In this document: piece by piece, positions 1 to 11,559 of the stretch
Layout of the letters: the number at the start of each line of letters is the position of its first letter
Numbering within the stretch: position 1 is the stretch's first letter
Source of the DNA: Paraconiothyrium sp. Pb-2020
Taxonomy: Eukaryota; Ascomycota; Dothideomycetes; Pleosporales; Didymosphaeriaceae
DNA: 64,000 nucleotides
Reading direction: 5' to 3'
Assembly (NCBI GenBank): GCA_022419385.1
Contig: JAJUBI010000006.1
Location: forward strand, 2,418,001-2,482,000
Position numbers and translations under genes: made by a program
Notes under the pieces: model-generated
The model's database searches: none
The model's input: the letters and a program-made list of their open reading frames with translations, nothing else
What the model was told of the DNA's origin: nothing

Positions 1-2482
1 CCAACACGAAGTCAACACATGTGAATTCCAACCTCGGTGCGCTCGTCGCGCATGCAGGTCCAGTCAGGTCCGCCCCGGAGACTTCATCTAAATATCCACA
101 CCCCTGCGTCGATCCCCCGGGTTTACTCCAGTTTTGCGTAACGACCCGATGCGCGTGACGAAGAGATGCAGGAGGGGTGCCACCCGCGGGGAATCTGCTA
201 CGCACGAAATGGTCGTTTGGTAGATTGCGCAGGGTGGGAACAGGGCAGAGTTGAGAAGTTTGCGGGGTAATTGCGGAGCAGAGGTGCGTTGGGGATTGGT
301 GTGGCCAAGACTCCTTCAAGACTTCGTGGAGAAGCGAAGGCACGAAGAACACGTAATATGTTTTGTTGTCTGTAGGAAGACATGTGGCAGTTGGCAGTGC
401 GCATGTATAAGACGATACGGAATAACAAGTTGCAAGTCAAGCGAGGTACACCGATTATGAGGGAGGAGAATTCGCCGAACCGCCAGGCACAATAGACATG
501 TTACCCCTTCATACGGGCTGACGTGTACCTTGCTTCACTTCGGCGACATGCGGATCCACAATGTATTACCTCGGCGCATAAATACGCTTCTTCAGTCGGG
601 TACAAGCTCCGTGATAATATCTATCGCCTAATCCTTATATGCGTCATACCAAGAGCGTGAGTGGTAAGCCGAACTCACGTGAAATGCAGCGTGAATTATA
701 GTTTGAATTGACCGCGTGCAGAAACTTATGGTAGATCTCAGTTCCGAGGTTCTCGAACGCCAAAGATGCTATAGTCATACGCGATGATCATTCGGCCCAC
801 CGACGTCTAGGCTAAGTGATCTTCGTTGTTGTCACTGACTTCTCAGCTCTTCCGCGGGTATGGACAGACGGTCATCGTGGAGCATAGTGCGTGGGCACGT
901 CCCGCAACTGAGCTACTAGAACTGCCTGAAGAGGAAAGCGACCTTACAGATATTCTCGTATGTCATGCGCTGCAGTTACTTTGAAGCCAGAGGGAAGTCG
1001 ATGATGACAGGCTCCTGGCCGAGGCAACTGCACAAGCACCTTGCAGACACGTGTGGTAGACAATGACATATGTCCGATAAAGTATGTTTTCACCTAGACT
1101 GGTCTATCAGTGACTGAGTTTCTCAAGATGCTTTGAGGGTCGATGAACCTATAATCTCTTGCAACAGTCTTATGAACTCTGTGAATGTCATCTTGCCACA
1201 GGAATCCAGAGAAGCCTTGGCCATCGACCAAAGCAAAGGTACCTACCAAGAGCTGGCCTCGTCGAATGTATGTGTGACGGTAATCTTCTCGTCGCCTATA
1301 CTGGGTACAGCCGCTACATAGTTCGCCATATCAACCAAAGCGTCAGAATTAACACGGTATGATAGACTGTTCATCGAAAAGTCGAACGAGATGGCGTTTA
1401 TCACCACTGAGCACTCAGAGTCAGCCTTGCAAGCTCGAACAAGCTCGAAGTAGACTTGGAGATCTAGGGCGCTCTACACTAACCCTCGTCATTTCGTCGC
1501 GCATAGTCATATGTCTCGACAGAGTCTGACTCTCTTGGATCAATACCGTAACTAGTGAAGATATATCTTAGACCATTGGCAATGCAGCTGCTGAGGCTTT
1601 GATCAGGTTCATTTTCGATGTCTTGAGTACTTTTGTTGAGATAGGAAACGTGCGCAACACAGTATCTATACCATGTTCCTCCTGACATTGGCTGAGCTCT
1701 TCACATTATTGTACTCGATGTTCGGCTTCCAAGGCATCCCATGTCGCTGAAATCGATTCCCTATGCAAAGTCCTGCACGTAAGCGATTTCATGACCTGGC
1801 ACTCGTTCGGTAGATAGAGAGCCTAGCGCAGGTGTTCACCTTCAGCTTAAGGAAGCGTGTCATGTGGTATCGATCACTGGACAAGCCATACAAGTCCTCC
1901 ATCTAGGTCCCCAAGCACAGGTTCTTTCTCTCTGAATATTGCCCCGATAGATGTACTCGCTCCAATCTGGCTGCGATTTTTTTAGGTCCCTGAACTCATT
2001 GTACATACACTACCTTCTGCCTACACAGTGCGCAGGCGGGAAGTATGCTCCCGTCTTGCATTCCTGGTCACATTGAGAGAGCATTCTATATCGCCAGAAT
2101 TGCCTTGCCGTGGTCAAAATAGCTGTCCACGGAACCTACGGCGCCTGAAGCCCTGAATGCACACGTGTACGGGAGTGATATGAGATTTCACCAAGGTTAT
2201 AGCGCCGTTCGTGGTTGTGCTTCGACCTCCTTCCTTAGGCTCTCTCCTTCATCTAATCGTTACCGCTCAATATCAGACTGCTGACAGTGATAAGGTCCGC
2301 CAAGTGCGGGGTTGTTAGACTGGTTTTCGTTCTGCGGGTTGATCCGGGCCTATTTCTGACATTGCGGCGCGGTTGGGGGCCGTTTCAGCTTCCACAACAG
2401 CACTTGCTGCGCCCCAATCATCCTGATAAAGCGCCCTCCCCCGCTTACCCACCGTCCTGTACATGTTCACTCGTTTACAGCC
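1..2482. other. Gene-poor stretch, nothing recognised
   Basis: About 2.5 kb with only short overlapping open frames on both strands. None has a recognisable motif, signal peptide or plausible splice structure. Base composition is not strongly AT-rich, so heavy RIP mutation is not obvious. The last part (about 2400-2482) is the promoter and leader of the secreted-protein gene that follows. Confidence 0.5.
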
Positions 2483-3295
2483 ATGAAGTTTGTCACGGCG
2501 TTATGCATTTTCATCATCACAGTTGTCGCTACGCCTACTGCGCCAACACAACAAGTCCTGCGGGATAAGCATACTAAATGTGCTAGCATCGAGGATTACT
2601 CCGTGCAGTGGTTTATCGATAATGCACCGAAAGACAGAAGACCAGCGCCGTCGACCTGTCTTTTTTACACGTTTAGACTCACGGAGAAGGCGCGTTGGTA
2701 TGCTAAGAATAATGGCATGAAGACAATCTGGGTAAGTACTCACTACATGGCGAGGGCATTTGTACCGCAGACATGTTAATGGGCGCAGGATGTCTGGCCC
2801 GGAGGCTACTACGACAAGAGGATGATCAAATCCAATCCATTGCGAGAAATCATGCAGAATAAGGAGGATAGGAGAACATACTTCAGCAATATGTCGATAG
2901 CGTGGGCGTCGCTCTGTGACATCTATGCTATGGTCATGGACAACAACGTCACTCCAACAAGTGTTGCCTGCGATGTTGTCAATAAGATGGGCATTTGGTT
3001 CAACGGAGAGCTTCCTGCGTTGCAAAGGGGCAATAAAGTGGGTAATAAGAATAACGTCGTCTATCAAATACAGGCGATATCTCCTGCTGGAGGCGCACCG
3101 TTGGAGTATTGGTCAAAGTGGAAGAATCCATGCAATGAGATGGATGCGAGTGCAGCTGGCTCCGGAAAGCTGCATGCCCGAAGTCTCGCAACGGAAGGGA
3201 ACAAGGAGTGGTGGGATGACGACCTTCCAACGGACATTGAACTTGAAGATTACGCGCTTGATGATCCAAGTATATGGCCAGCCTGTGAGCGGTGA
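2483..3295 (+). CDS. Small secreted protein, unknown function
   Basis: Two exons, 2483-2731 and 2789-3295, are joined across a 57-bp GTAAGT...CAG intron in phase 0, giving about 251 residues. The N-terminus (MKFVTALCIFIITVVATP) is a clear signal peptide, so the product should enter the secretory pathway. The mature part has few cysteines, an aromatic segment ending in TIWDVWPGGYYDK across the splice junction, and an acidic tail (WWDDDLPTDIELEDY). I recall similar CxYYT...TIWD-type secreted proteins as hypothetical proteins in ascomycetes but cannot name a family. It runs convergent with the GNAT gene, with a 56-bp gap. An effector-like role is only inference from size, secretion and the gene-poor setting. 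Confidence 0.72.
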
Positions 3296-3351
3296 TTCAG
3301 CTCGTCGCGTAGTTTTTTATAGCGCACCGTCGGTTTTTGCAGGCCTAAGCA

Positions 3352-4050
3352 TTAACTATGACTATGTGAGCTTGATCTGTGATCAATGGGATGAGTAACA
3401 GGGTTTACACTCACAATGAATCGTTCGTTCCTCTCCGCACCGAACGTCTTCGTATCCAGTTCGATATGCTTCACAGGCTTGAAGCCAAGTCTCTCATACA
3501 TTGGAGCACCCACGAGACTCGCTTCGAGGTAAGCCTCCACACCAGCCTCGTCTGCCCTTTCGCATCCCCACTGCACCAGCATACTTCCAGCACCTCGTCG
3601 TTCATGCTGTGGGAGGACAACACAGGTGACCAGTGTGTAATATGGTCTGTTGCCAAGTATCTCGCGCTTGTTTGTGTTCAGGAGATGGTGAAGATTTCGA
3701 AGGAGCTCCGGGTTGGATTCTTCATATGGCTCAGGGATTGTAAAGCCAGCTTCAACTTCCTCCCATGTCCTTTCTCGTGCGCCCTCCTCTTTAGGCTTAG
3801 CGTACCGCCAGCGTGCCCCTCCGATTATCTCTCCGGTTGATTTGTCCACACATTTGAGGTATAAGATTCCTTTGTTGATGATTCCATCCTTAGTCTCCTC
3901 TGTCACTCGGTCGAGCGTCTTCCGCGACGGCTCCCCACGAGAGTAGAAGATTTTGTTCATAGTAGGCCTGAAAACCTCGTGGCGTATGCGCATATACTGT
4001 TCTGCCTCTTCAGGCTTGAGGAGCGAAACTTCCAGCTGCGGATTGATCAT
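3352..4050 (-). CDS. GNAT family N-acetyltransferase
   Basis: Single-exon 232-residue protein. The start at 4050 (MINPQLEVSLLKPEEAEQYM) fits the usual beginning of a GNAT fold; an in-frame ATG 15 codons upstream (4095) is less likely. The acetyl-CoA binding motif A is visible as VLPQHERRGAGSMLVQWG, with the R-x-x-G-x-G/A signature, and is followed by the late-fold segment YLEASLVGAPMYERLGF. Family knowledge: such enzymes move an acetyl group from acetyl-CoA to an amine; the substrate cannot be told here. The N-terminal part (RIRHEVFRP) resembles fungal GNATs of unknown substrate. No signal or membrane segment is present, so it is probably cytosolic. Confidence 0.82.
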   Translation of the reverse strand: MINPQLEVSLLKPEEAEQYMRIRHEVFRPTMNKIFYSRGEPSRKTLDRVTEETKDGIINKGILYLKCVDKSTGEIIGGARWRYAKPKEEGARERTWEEVEAGFTIPEPYEESNPELLRNLHHLLNTNKREILGNRPYYTLVTCVVLPQHERRGAGSMLVQWGCERADEAGVEAYLEASLVGAPMYERLGFKPVKHIELDTKTFGAERNERFIVSVNPVTHPIDHRSSSHSHS

Positions 4051-6430
4051 TGTGTGAGGAACCTGAAGTAGTGTTGGTTGGTGCGAGAGAAGCAAGGCCT
4101 TATAGCTCGTCGTGTGACTCAGACCTGAGTATGTCCGAGCCCAAGTGCCCGGGTGATGGTTATGACGGTAATGGTATGATCATCGTGATGGATAAAAGTG
4201 CTTGCTGGCAGTACAGGGATTTATGGAGATTGTGATGGACACTGCGTTCCGACATGTAAGGTACATTGTCGTCGGAATGAATACCGGAATCGGATCTCCA
4301 ACTGGGTGCACTTTGTAGTCCGGCGAACGGCCCTTGCCCCACTTTTGTCGGACCTTACTTAGGTAGTCCTCGTCTGGTGCAATACGGCTGTCGTGAAACG
4401 CAACTCTCATATCCTAGAGCGAAACATAGCGGCAAACCCGGCAGCCTTGCAGCCACATATGGTATGTACCCTATGGTATCTCATGTATGCGAGACGCACC
4501 AAGACCATGCTGCTCGTGGCCGTTGTGTTCCTGAAGCTGCCTCCAAGAGTTCGTTCCTCTCAGTACAAGCCCTTCATCCATACACAAATCCAAGTGGATG
4601 GATAACTTATTGTTGACGCCCTTAGTGCAACAAGGTGTCTCGCTGATCCGGCCTCGATATCGTTCTTCCAAGCACCACCACTTATAGCTGGGAGTTCCGT
4701 AGTCTCCACAAGAAAAATGTGTGCGACCAAAGCATTTACCATCACCCCCGTCGTGAGGCTTGACGTAAACCATAATACTACTCTTTCATGACAAAGTTAC
4801 AGTCATAATAAGAATCTGACAATCCTTGCCACAAGCAGAGTGGGATCGAGCAACACATCAAGTAGTGAACAAAGCGGCTGTTCGCTAGTAAGCGTACGTT
4901 CTTAGAAAGTGTCATTAGAAAAGGAATAGGTAAAACTTACAGAACGATTGGACGGCTCGAGTAATCGATAGTTGTGGAAGTATGAAGCGTGAAGAGAAAG
5001 ATCCACAACGTGGAAACTTGGTCAATCGGAATCGGAAGGAAATTGACGCTACGAGCGGCGTCAGAGCGGAACATCTACCAGAGGAAAGCTTAGTATGTGG
5101 GCTTACGTGGCAACCGAAGTGTACTCCATTTCGAAAATTCCTTGAACGACTGAGAACTTTGGCCCTAAGAAGGGGATGCAGAAGCTGAGTACCAGACATG
5201 CGGCGTATAGGACCCATTTCCGCCACTCAACAAGACCACGTCGTTCAAGCATGTGCAACAGAAAACAAACCGCGCAGTAGCTCTGCTGCCACAAAATCTG
5301 TTGTGTCTTTCGAAACGCGAGAAATGTGAAAGTAAACAGATGCGCGAAGAGGCAATTTGCGCCGTATCACAATTGTGAGGACTTAGTTTTCGACTTTTCG
5401 ACAGAGTCTAGACAAGGAGAGTCGAGAATCAGACGATCGACAATCTTGAAGTCGATAAAAGGATGTTAGGTTTGATGGAAGGCTAGCTCTTTCACGAATG
5501 ACTCGGATGACTCGAATGAAGGTCAACAGATAGATGGCATGATCGTGTCTGTTGCCTGATGCACGGCCACCGAAACAGAAAATGTGGCCATTAGCGTGTT
5601 TTTGGCCCCCATTCGCCATAATCAGAAGAGAACTCCATCAACTCTTAAACAAAGGCTCAACGAAATATTGCATTGCATAGCAGTACGTACAGTAAACGTA
5701 GTACATTCGTTCGTTGAGCCTTTGGCCTTCCTGTTCAATCTGTCCTGGTCACTGGCTTCAAATGTTACTCCGCGGCTTCCATGACCTTGCAGGAGATATG
5801 TTAATCTGCTTAGGAGATAAGTATAGTTTGACAATCGCACTTGTGACTACGATGAGTAGATGGAAATTCAGATGCCCTCAGAGTGGTATTGGGACCAACT
5901 CGCAGGTACCTAGCCAGGTAGCCTTATCTAAAGATTCTTGTCAAACAAAGTAGGCTCCAGTCTCAAGTTATCGATTCTCAAGTAACAATGCTGTGCTTTC
6001 ATGAAGGTATACATGCCATCACACTCGATCATGTCACTCTCGGAACCTCGTGTGCCTAAGGTCCAACGAGATCTAGCTCAGTGCTGCCACATAAGCGAAG
6101 ATGCGTCCGGAACTCTGCACACACTCGTTGCGAGGTCCTGAAACATGTATTGCTCCTTTCTTCGCCGCCTTGAAGCTATTACTCGGGAAAGTGCGATGTC
6201 CAAATGCGTCGGAACAAAGCACACCGCTACATCGGCTTAGAGGGATGTAACAAGGAAGGCTTTGCAGCATTATAGAACACGGACCACGGGCGGATATGCG
6301 AAATGGTAATAGAGAGATGGAGGCAGGAATGGGTAAAAAGAACAGTGACGCTGCTACGATACAGATTTTTATACAGTACAGCAGCAAATATGAGACCAGA
6401 GAGAAATTGCAACGTTCTATCTCAAGTTAA
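4051..6430. other. Long stretch without a supported gene
   Basis: No gene can be defended across about 2.4 kb. A cysteine-containing 100-codon minus-strand frame (4471-4773) and a 76-codon frame (4180-4410) lack a start context, domain or splice partners. A 15-bp perfect inverted repeat lies at 5650-5724 and is listed separately. Confidence 0.45.
5650..5724. repeat. 15-bp perfect inverted repeat (hairpin)
   Basis: CAAAGGCTCAACGAA at 5650-5664 is followed 45 bp later by its exact reverse complement TTCGTTGAGCCTTTG at 5710-5724. It could fold as a hairpin, or be the remains of a short inverted-repeat element. No target-site duplication was noticed at its edges. Confidence 0.75.
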
Positions 6431-7510
6431 TCATAGGATATCCTCCGGCTTCACGACGACCCAATTTCGATCCGCCGTCACTTCGAAGCCATTCTCCTTC
6501 TGCCCTTCAGCATTCTCCTCGATCAACTGCTGTAACTCTTCATACAACTGCTCTTTGCGATTGATCCACAAATGGATACCACCTTTGTCGACGTCGACCC
6601 CTTGAAAATGCATGTACGTGTCACTGCCTGGTGTGTCGCCCGCTGCTAGAATCGGCCTCTTCCAGGGGTCAATGTAGGTCAAGATTGCTGCCCACTTTCC
6701 GCAAACCAGGTTGCCGGCGTCCATAGGTATGGCCCTAGAACCAGATCCAAGTTCGCCGAGGCATTGTATGCGCCCGCTGCAATCTGTTTGCGCGCATTGG
6801 TGAGACTGCCAGAGGTGCTGTTCCTGAGCATCGTAGTAACGCCGATAACGTTTTCTGGCGGCACGTTGTAGCCATACTTCGGATCGCTCGCAACGAAGGG
6901 ACAAGCTCTTCGTGCGCAGCGCTGATGACGTAGACATCAATGCCGTGGCTCATTAATGCGTTGTACAGTTCAGCCTGGCCCCGGAACACTTAGGTGGATT
7001 GACGCTGTCTACAGCGACTTCATCGCCGTCCCAGTATTTGACCGGATCGTAGTGTTGTGCCATCAGCTCATCGACGTATCCCCTCAGTCGCGAAGAGACA
7101 GACCAGACCACACTTGCGCAGCCCATGGGTAGCATACGAAATCGTCGACCTCGCACAGGCGGAGGTAGTAGCTGTATAGTGATTCGGTGAAGTTTGCAGT
7201 GTCTTTGAAGTCGATCAGTTTCAGACTTGGATCCAAATTTGCGCGTCAGAATGCCGCGATTTTCCAGAAATGGAAGCAAGGATTCCTCGAGATCATAGCG
7301 ATAGGATGTGTTGTCCATGTCAAACACCGCATAGTTGCTTTGATTGGCATTCTTTTCGATCCTCGTACGAGCGCTTTGGCAGCTTCCGCAGGCCAGTGCT
7401 GGAGCTGTGCGGCTGCATTAGGATAACCATGATTCGGATAGGCCACTATGAGCGTGTGCTGAAGACGCTGAGCCTAGAGCTGCTGCTGAAGGCAGTGTTC
7501 TGGATAACAT
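6431..7510 (-). pseudogene. HAD-type phosphatase pseudogene (phosphorylcholine phosphatase-like)
   Basis: Recognisable pieces of one protein lie in order on the minus strand but in changing frames. They are a possible leader (MLSRTLPSAAALGSASSAHA), LQHWPAEAAKAL, the HAD motif I block AVFDMDNTSYRYDLEESL, LDPSLKLIDF, LRGYVDELM, PVKYWDGDEVAVDSVNPPK, FRGQAELYNALMSHGIDVYV, PENVIGVTTML, and the C-terminal GDTPGSDTYMHF block. The DxDN nucleophile motif and the GDTxGSD motif place it with haloacid-dehalogenase phosphatases of the phosphorylcholine phosphatase type. Frame breaks fall near 7366, 7240, 7086, 6990, 6899 and 6700; each is consistent with about one missing base. Six breaks in 1.1 kb leave no functional frame as written. 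Confidence 0.82.
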
Positions 7511-9508
7511 TTTGAGGCGCTGCGCAAGTGAGAAACAACCTTGGGAGCCTTGGTTCGCCCTAGAAGCGGGTCCTCGGCATGTTATATCGCAAAATCTCAA
7601 CTGGGATCTTCAAGATTAAGACCAAAGATACGGCGACGCTAACGGCTTTCTGGAAAGCTTTCCGGAACGATTTCCGGAGTGGCACCGACGATCGGAAGGC
7701 CGTGCTAGAGGTGCTAGCGCTCCACGGACCCTAGTCAAGAGCAAGCGCACGTCTTTTGTAAAGGTTGAAGGTTATTAAGGTTAAGATTGGCCCTGCTGGC
7801 AAACCGCTGTCATCACCGCTTTGCTAAGAGCACCATCACTCAATGCTGGAAGTCTCAAAGGCATAGCTCATATAGTCATTGTTACCCTTCGACAGAAGCG
7901 GAGCTCAGGACTGCAACATAGAAATCGAGTCTAGATCGAATAATTGCACTACCAAGGGGTGCTATTGGAGTGTGATATCCTCCCACTGAGATGATATATG
8001 TTGTAAGTAGTTCACGCTTCCTATCGCAAGACAGCAACATATTTCGAAGCCGATTGACCTCAAGCTTCCGCGCACCTCAATGCACCACGATTTCCGAATA
8101 TCGTTGAGATAGTTCAAAGACTTAGTCGTTCACATATTAAGAGGAGTAGTCTGAGACGACTGAACGCGTCTGCTACTCCTACTGTGGCGCTCACCAAAAA
8201 AGCTGCCCTGTTCAGCTCGTTCGTGAGGGAGTTCACACAAGGCAGCTGTAGAGCGGCTGTCGGTCACGCCGCTGCGAAAAGTATTCGACTTATAACCCTG
8301 TTACAGCCATTCAAGGCTGCCCGACTTGCAGTGGGAGCCGTCACGACATCGTGGATTAGTCGAAGAGAACAAGCCAAAAACTCAGGATGTCCTCTCCAAT
8401 TTGCCTTGGTGATCTAACCAGCTATTTGAGTAACATACCGTCACAGAAGAGATCAAGGACCCGCCACCGCTGTCCATCAGCTGTTCGTCAGTGAATTCTT
8501 TAGTCTATCACGTGGTCATCAGCCATCGAAGCAAGAATAGAACTATGAACGAGGAGGCCCTACCATCATCTCCAAGAGTGATTCCATGTGGGATAGTAGA
8601 AGTTTCCAAGTGGGCTTCACCTCACGCAACACGTGAAAAACTAGACCAAATCCGTCCTTGCGAAGATCCTTCAGTAGTTCCTCTGGTGTATTCTCGTTGA
8701 GATACGCAGTAGTCCAGGGCCCAACTGGATGTTGTACTCCTCCCGGTATGGCTGAAATATAGTTCGCGGCGCTGAGATCAACATACGGATCATTAAGTAT
8801 AAGAAAGTCCAGAGATTGCCGTCACGCGGATACGCGCCTCAGAACGAATACTTGTGGCGAGAATTGCTGCCTAGAAGCTTCTTAACTAATATTCATAAAC
8901 GTGAACAGAGCTTTACCATCCCCAATATCAGCAGTACAGGCGTTACGGTGTGGCTCAACTTCTGGTTCTCCAGCCATTCTTTGGGCGTGTTAATTGTTGC
9001 TCTTTGGACATCTACACAAGCGAGATTGAAATGCGAGAACTCGGTTCCCCCATAGATGTCAGTCTTGGTGCCTACTCAACGGTCGGTTAGGTCCACCGGC
9101 ACGACCAGCTGTACAACGGATCTTTCCAGCAACTCGGGAAGAAAAGGTTACATGGTGGCATGGGTACTAGCGAAACCCCACCTTTCGAATGCTCATGCAT
9201 TCGTATTGAAATGATTTGTCCCGATAGCAGCCTCAGTACATAGCCATCAGAGACAGACTACACCAGACGTTTACAGCATTAAATCATCGCCTTCTCCTAG
9301 TATAATTGCACCGGTAAATGGACTGTTTCATGTTCACTATCATTCCAACACCAATCTACCTTGGGGATCGCGTAGTGAGTCCACGGGTGCTCGCTTCGGC
9401 CCGCGTCACTATCGCGGGGACAGGACATCGGTCCGGCAGGCAAGGCAACACGGCAACACGGCGACACAGCTGTGGTACAATTCCATTATCTTTCCACTAC
9501 AACTCTGG
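7511..9508. other. Gene-free stretch between two pseudogenes
   Basis: No convincing coding region is seen in 2 kb. Small structural items are a 12-bp palindrome GGAAAGCTTTCC at 7652-7663 and an imperfect hairpin with 8-bp arms AGGAGTAG/CTACTCCT at 8142-8149 and 8173-8180. Both could occur by chance. Confidence 0.45.
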
Positions 9509-10663
9509 TCAATGTTCGATGTGTGACTTGTATTCTTGCAAACGATCTAGAACACTAGTTTCGTTCCAGAGTTCTTGACCTCTTTCAGTACGCAGAAAAG
9601 GTAGGCCAATCTGCTCGAGCGCGAAACTCGCCGCAACATTTCCCCACAAGGATGCCTCTTCCACATCGTGCTTACAATACCAGCCTGCCAAGAAACTACC
9701 AAGGAATGTGTTTCCTGCCCCAGTAGGATCCACTATTCTTGGAGACGGGTCATGATAGAAGGCTGGAAGCCACCGCGCTTTCATAGGCCCGATTGTAGTG
9801 AGCGATCCATGTTTCCCCGCCCTTACCAAAACAGCGCCCTGCTCTGACGTGTGATGGCCAAGATGTTGGGCAAATACGAAGGCGTACTTCTCAAGGCTTT
9901 CGGGTATGAACCTTTCCTGGGGCTTATCTTCGAACAATGAAGCCATCTCATGATGGTTTGGGGAGAAACGTGGACCAATTTGCACGCTTCAAGGAAAAGT
10001 CTACGGTTGTCGGTCGTACCCGCGGGGAATGGTTCCCACACGATATACGGCTGTTCATAGATTCCAGAACGTCCACGAAGCCTGATAGCTCCGGGATATG
10101 TTTCTAGTATCTCCTGTGGTGTTGCAAGAAGAGGAACGCCTTGGAGCTTAATAAGGGTGAACCGATCAGGTGCGCAGGCGAAGCTTTGAGCGGCGGAGTT
10201 GTATAACGAAAGCTTTTAGCTACCAGAATCAGCCTGAAACTCGTAGTGAGATTGAATACTGACGCCCTAACGTATCGTCTTCGTACTCTAAAAGACCTCT
10301 GGCACTAAGTTTGTCTGAGAAAGGCACAATGAGAAGGCTCAGCTTCCAGCTCTCAAGCTCACTCATAATGGCGTTGGGAAAGTCTTTTCCGGCAAGGACA
10401 ACACAACAATCTCGCCAGAGTGCGTGTGACTGCAATACAATCGGTATCTAGCGTAGCTGATAGGTATTTCGTTGTCAGCTGGCCAGCACATATCGTGTAG
10501 TGGCCAAAGAAGCCGGGTGTTCTCATACCATACGTTGCTGACCCTCCTGCACATCTATCATTGAGGGCGGATGGGAAGCGAATCTCATCAATGACAACCA
10601 TACCAATGGAAACGAGAGAAGATTTCCAATTCTGCCTTGCGTTGTGAGATCCGGTTTACCCAT
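9509..10663 (-). pseudogene. MAK32-like PfkB carbohydrate kinase pseudogene
   Basis: Fragments occur in the order of a MAK32-type PfkB kinase. They are VSIGMVVIDEIRFPS near the start, a poorly preserved middle (GGSATYG), SARGLLEYEDDTLG, LIKLQGVPLLATPQEILETY, YIVWEPFPAGTTDNRRLFL, SPNHHEMASLFED, and the C-terminal block VDPTGAGNTFLGSFLAGW. The frame changes several times; the clearest break is near 9985, between KLVHV and FSPNHHEM. The GAGN in place of the usual PfkB GAGD motif agrees with my memory of the MAK32 subgroup. The last 158 codons (9509-9985) remain open, but the middle is diverged as well as frame-shifted. This is better explained by decay than by sequencing error alone. The proposed start at 10663 is uncertain. 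Confidence 0.75.
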
Positions 10664-10820
10664 GATGCCTGGCGTTAGATGTATCTCGTTGTTCGAGTTG
10701 TTGTGGGCAGCAACGAAATTATCGCCTGCGACTGGAAATGTAACCCGACTGAAATGGTTTAGCCTCAGCAGCCAACGAACATCTTTAAGCAGGGCTTCTG
10801 CCAGGTGCTGATAGAGGACG

Positions 10821-11559
10821 ATGGGTAGCCTGCCCCCGAAAATGCCTATGAATATTCAATTTATCTCTGTTCTTAGTGGTCCCAGGTCTGGTAAAGGAAC
10901 CCAGTGTGCTCAATTGCAGGACACGTTTAAGTGTTTGCACCTTAGTGTAGGAGATTTGCTTAGAGGCGAGGCGGCAAAACCAGACAGCCTTATCGCAGGA
11001 TCAGAAAATATGAAATTAGGACGGTTTGGACCAAAAGATGTTACCGTTGGGACTTTGGACAAGCATATCAAGCAGGCGTCGAAACACGGAATGCAAACAT
11101 TCTTTTTGGATGGTGAGTTGGCCTAGAGGGCATTCGCAGTATTGGCTAAGAATGATAGGATTCCCGCGTAAGCTAGACCAGGCTGAGTATTTCGAAGAGC
11201 ATGTTGGCCCAATAACTCTCATCCTGGTATTCGACTGTCCTCAAGAGATACTCGTGCAGCGCCTTCTGCAACGTGGACGAGGTGACGACGACACCGAGAC
11301 AATCCAAAGGCGTGCCACGACATTTCAAACGACCACGGCAGCGGCGGTGGAGAAATATGACTCAATGGCAAAGGTAGTGAGGATACAGGTAAGCTCTAGC
11401 AAAGAAACAGTATTTGGAAAGGTCAAAGCAGCTCTCATAAGCGCCAACATCGAATTGCCTAGAGCCCATCAAGAGATCTCTGACGAAATTACAATCGACC
11501 CAAGCGAGTACCAAGCCGTTAAGGAAATTGATGCCGACACCGATCCAGGCCACAGTTAA
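10821..11559 (+). CDS. Nucleoside-monophosphate kinase, UMP-CMP kinase-like, altered P-loop
   Basis: Exons 10821-11112 and 11159-11559 are joined across a 46-bp GTGAGT...TAG intron with a CTAAG branch-like site, giving about 230 residues. The join restores the family motif as LDGFPRKLDQA. Other conserved parts are HLSVGDLLRGE, LVFDCPQEILVQRLLQRGRGDDD and ETIQRR. Family role: phosphate transfer from ATP to UMP/CMP (URA6 class). The ATP-binding P-loop reads SGPRSGKGTQC where the family has GGPGSGKGTQC. The first Walker A glycine is therefore serine and the third glycine is arginine, while GKGT is kept. This may be a diverged paralogue with weak or changed activity. An in-frame start at MNIQFIS is possible. 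Confidence 0.75.

Noticed and set aside
4471..4773. Cysteine-containing 100-codon minus-strand frame, briefly considered as a degraded lectin-like (CVNH) protein
   Set aside because: The match to the lectin pattern was only a few residues and needed frame changes without other support.
7652..7680. Palindrome cluster resembling a heat-shock element
   Set aside because: Spacing of GAA/TTC units does not fit the heat-shock consensus and no gene starts nearby.
8142..8180. Imperfect hairpin AGGAGTAG/CTACTCCT
   Set aside because: Only 8 bp perfect arms in non-coding DNA; expected by chance at this scale.
11016..11222. Minus-strand frame over the NMP kinase
   Set aside because: Shadow of the real gene on the opposite strand.
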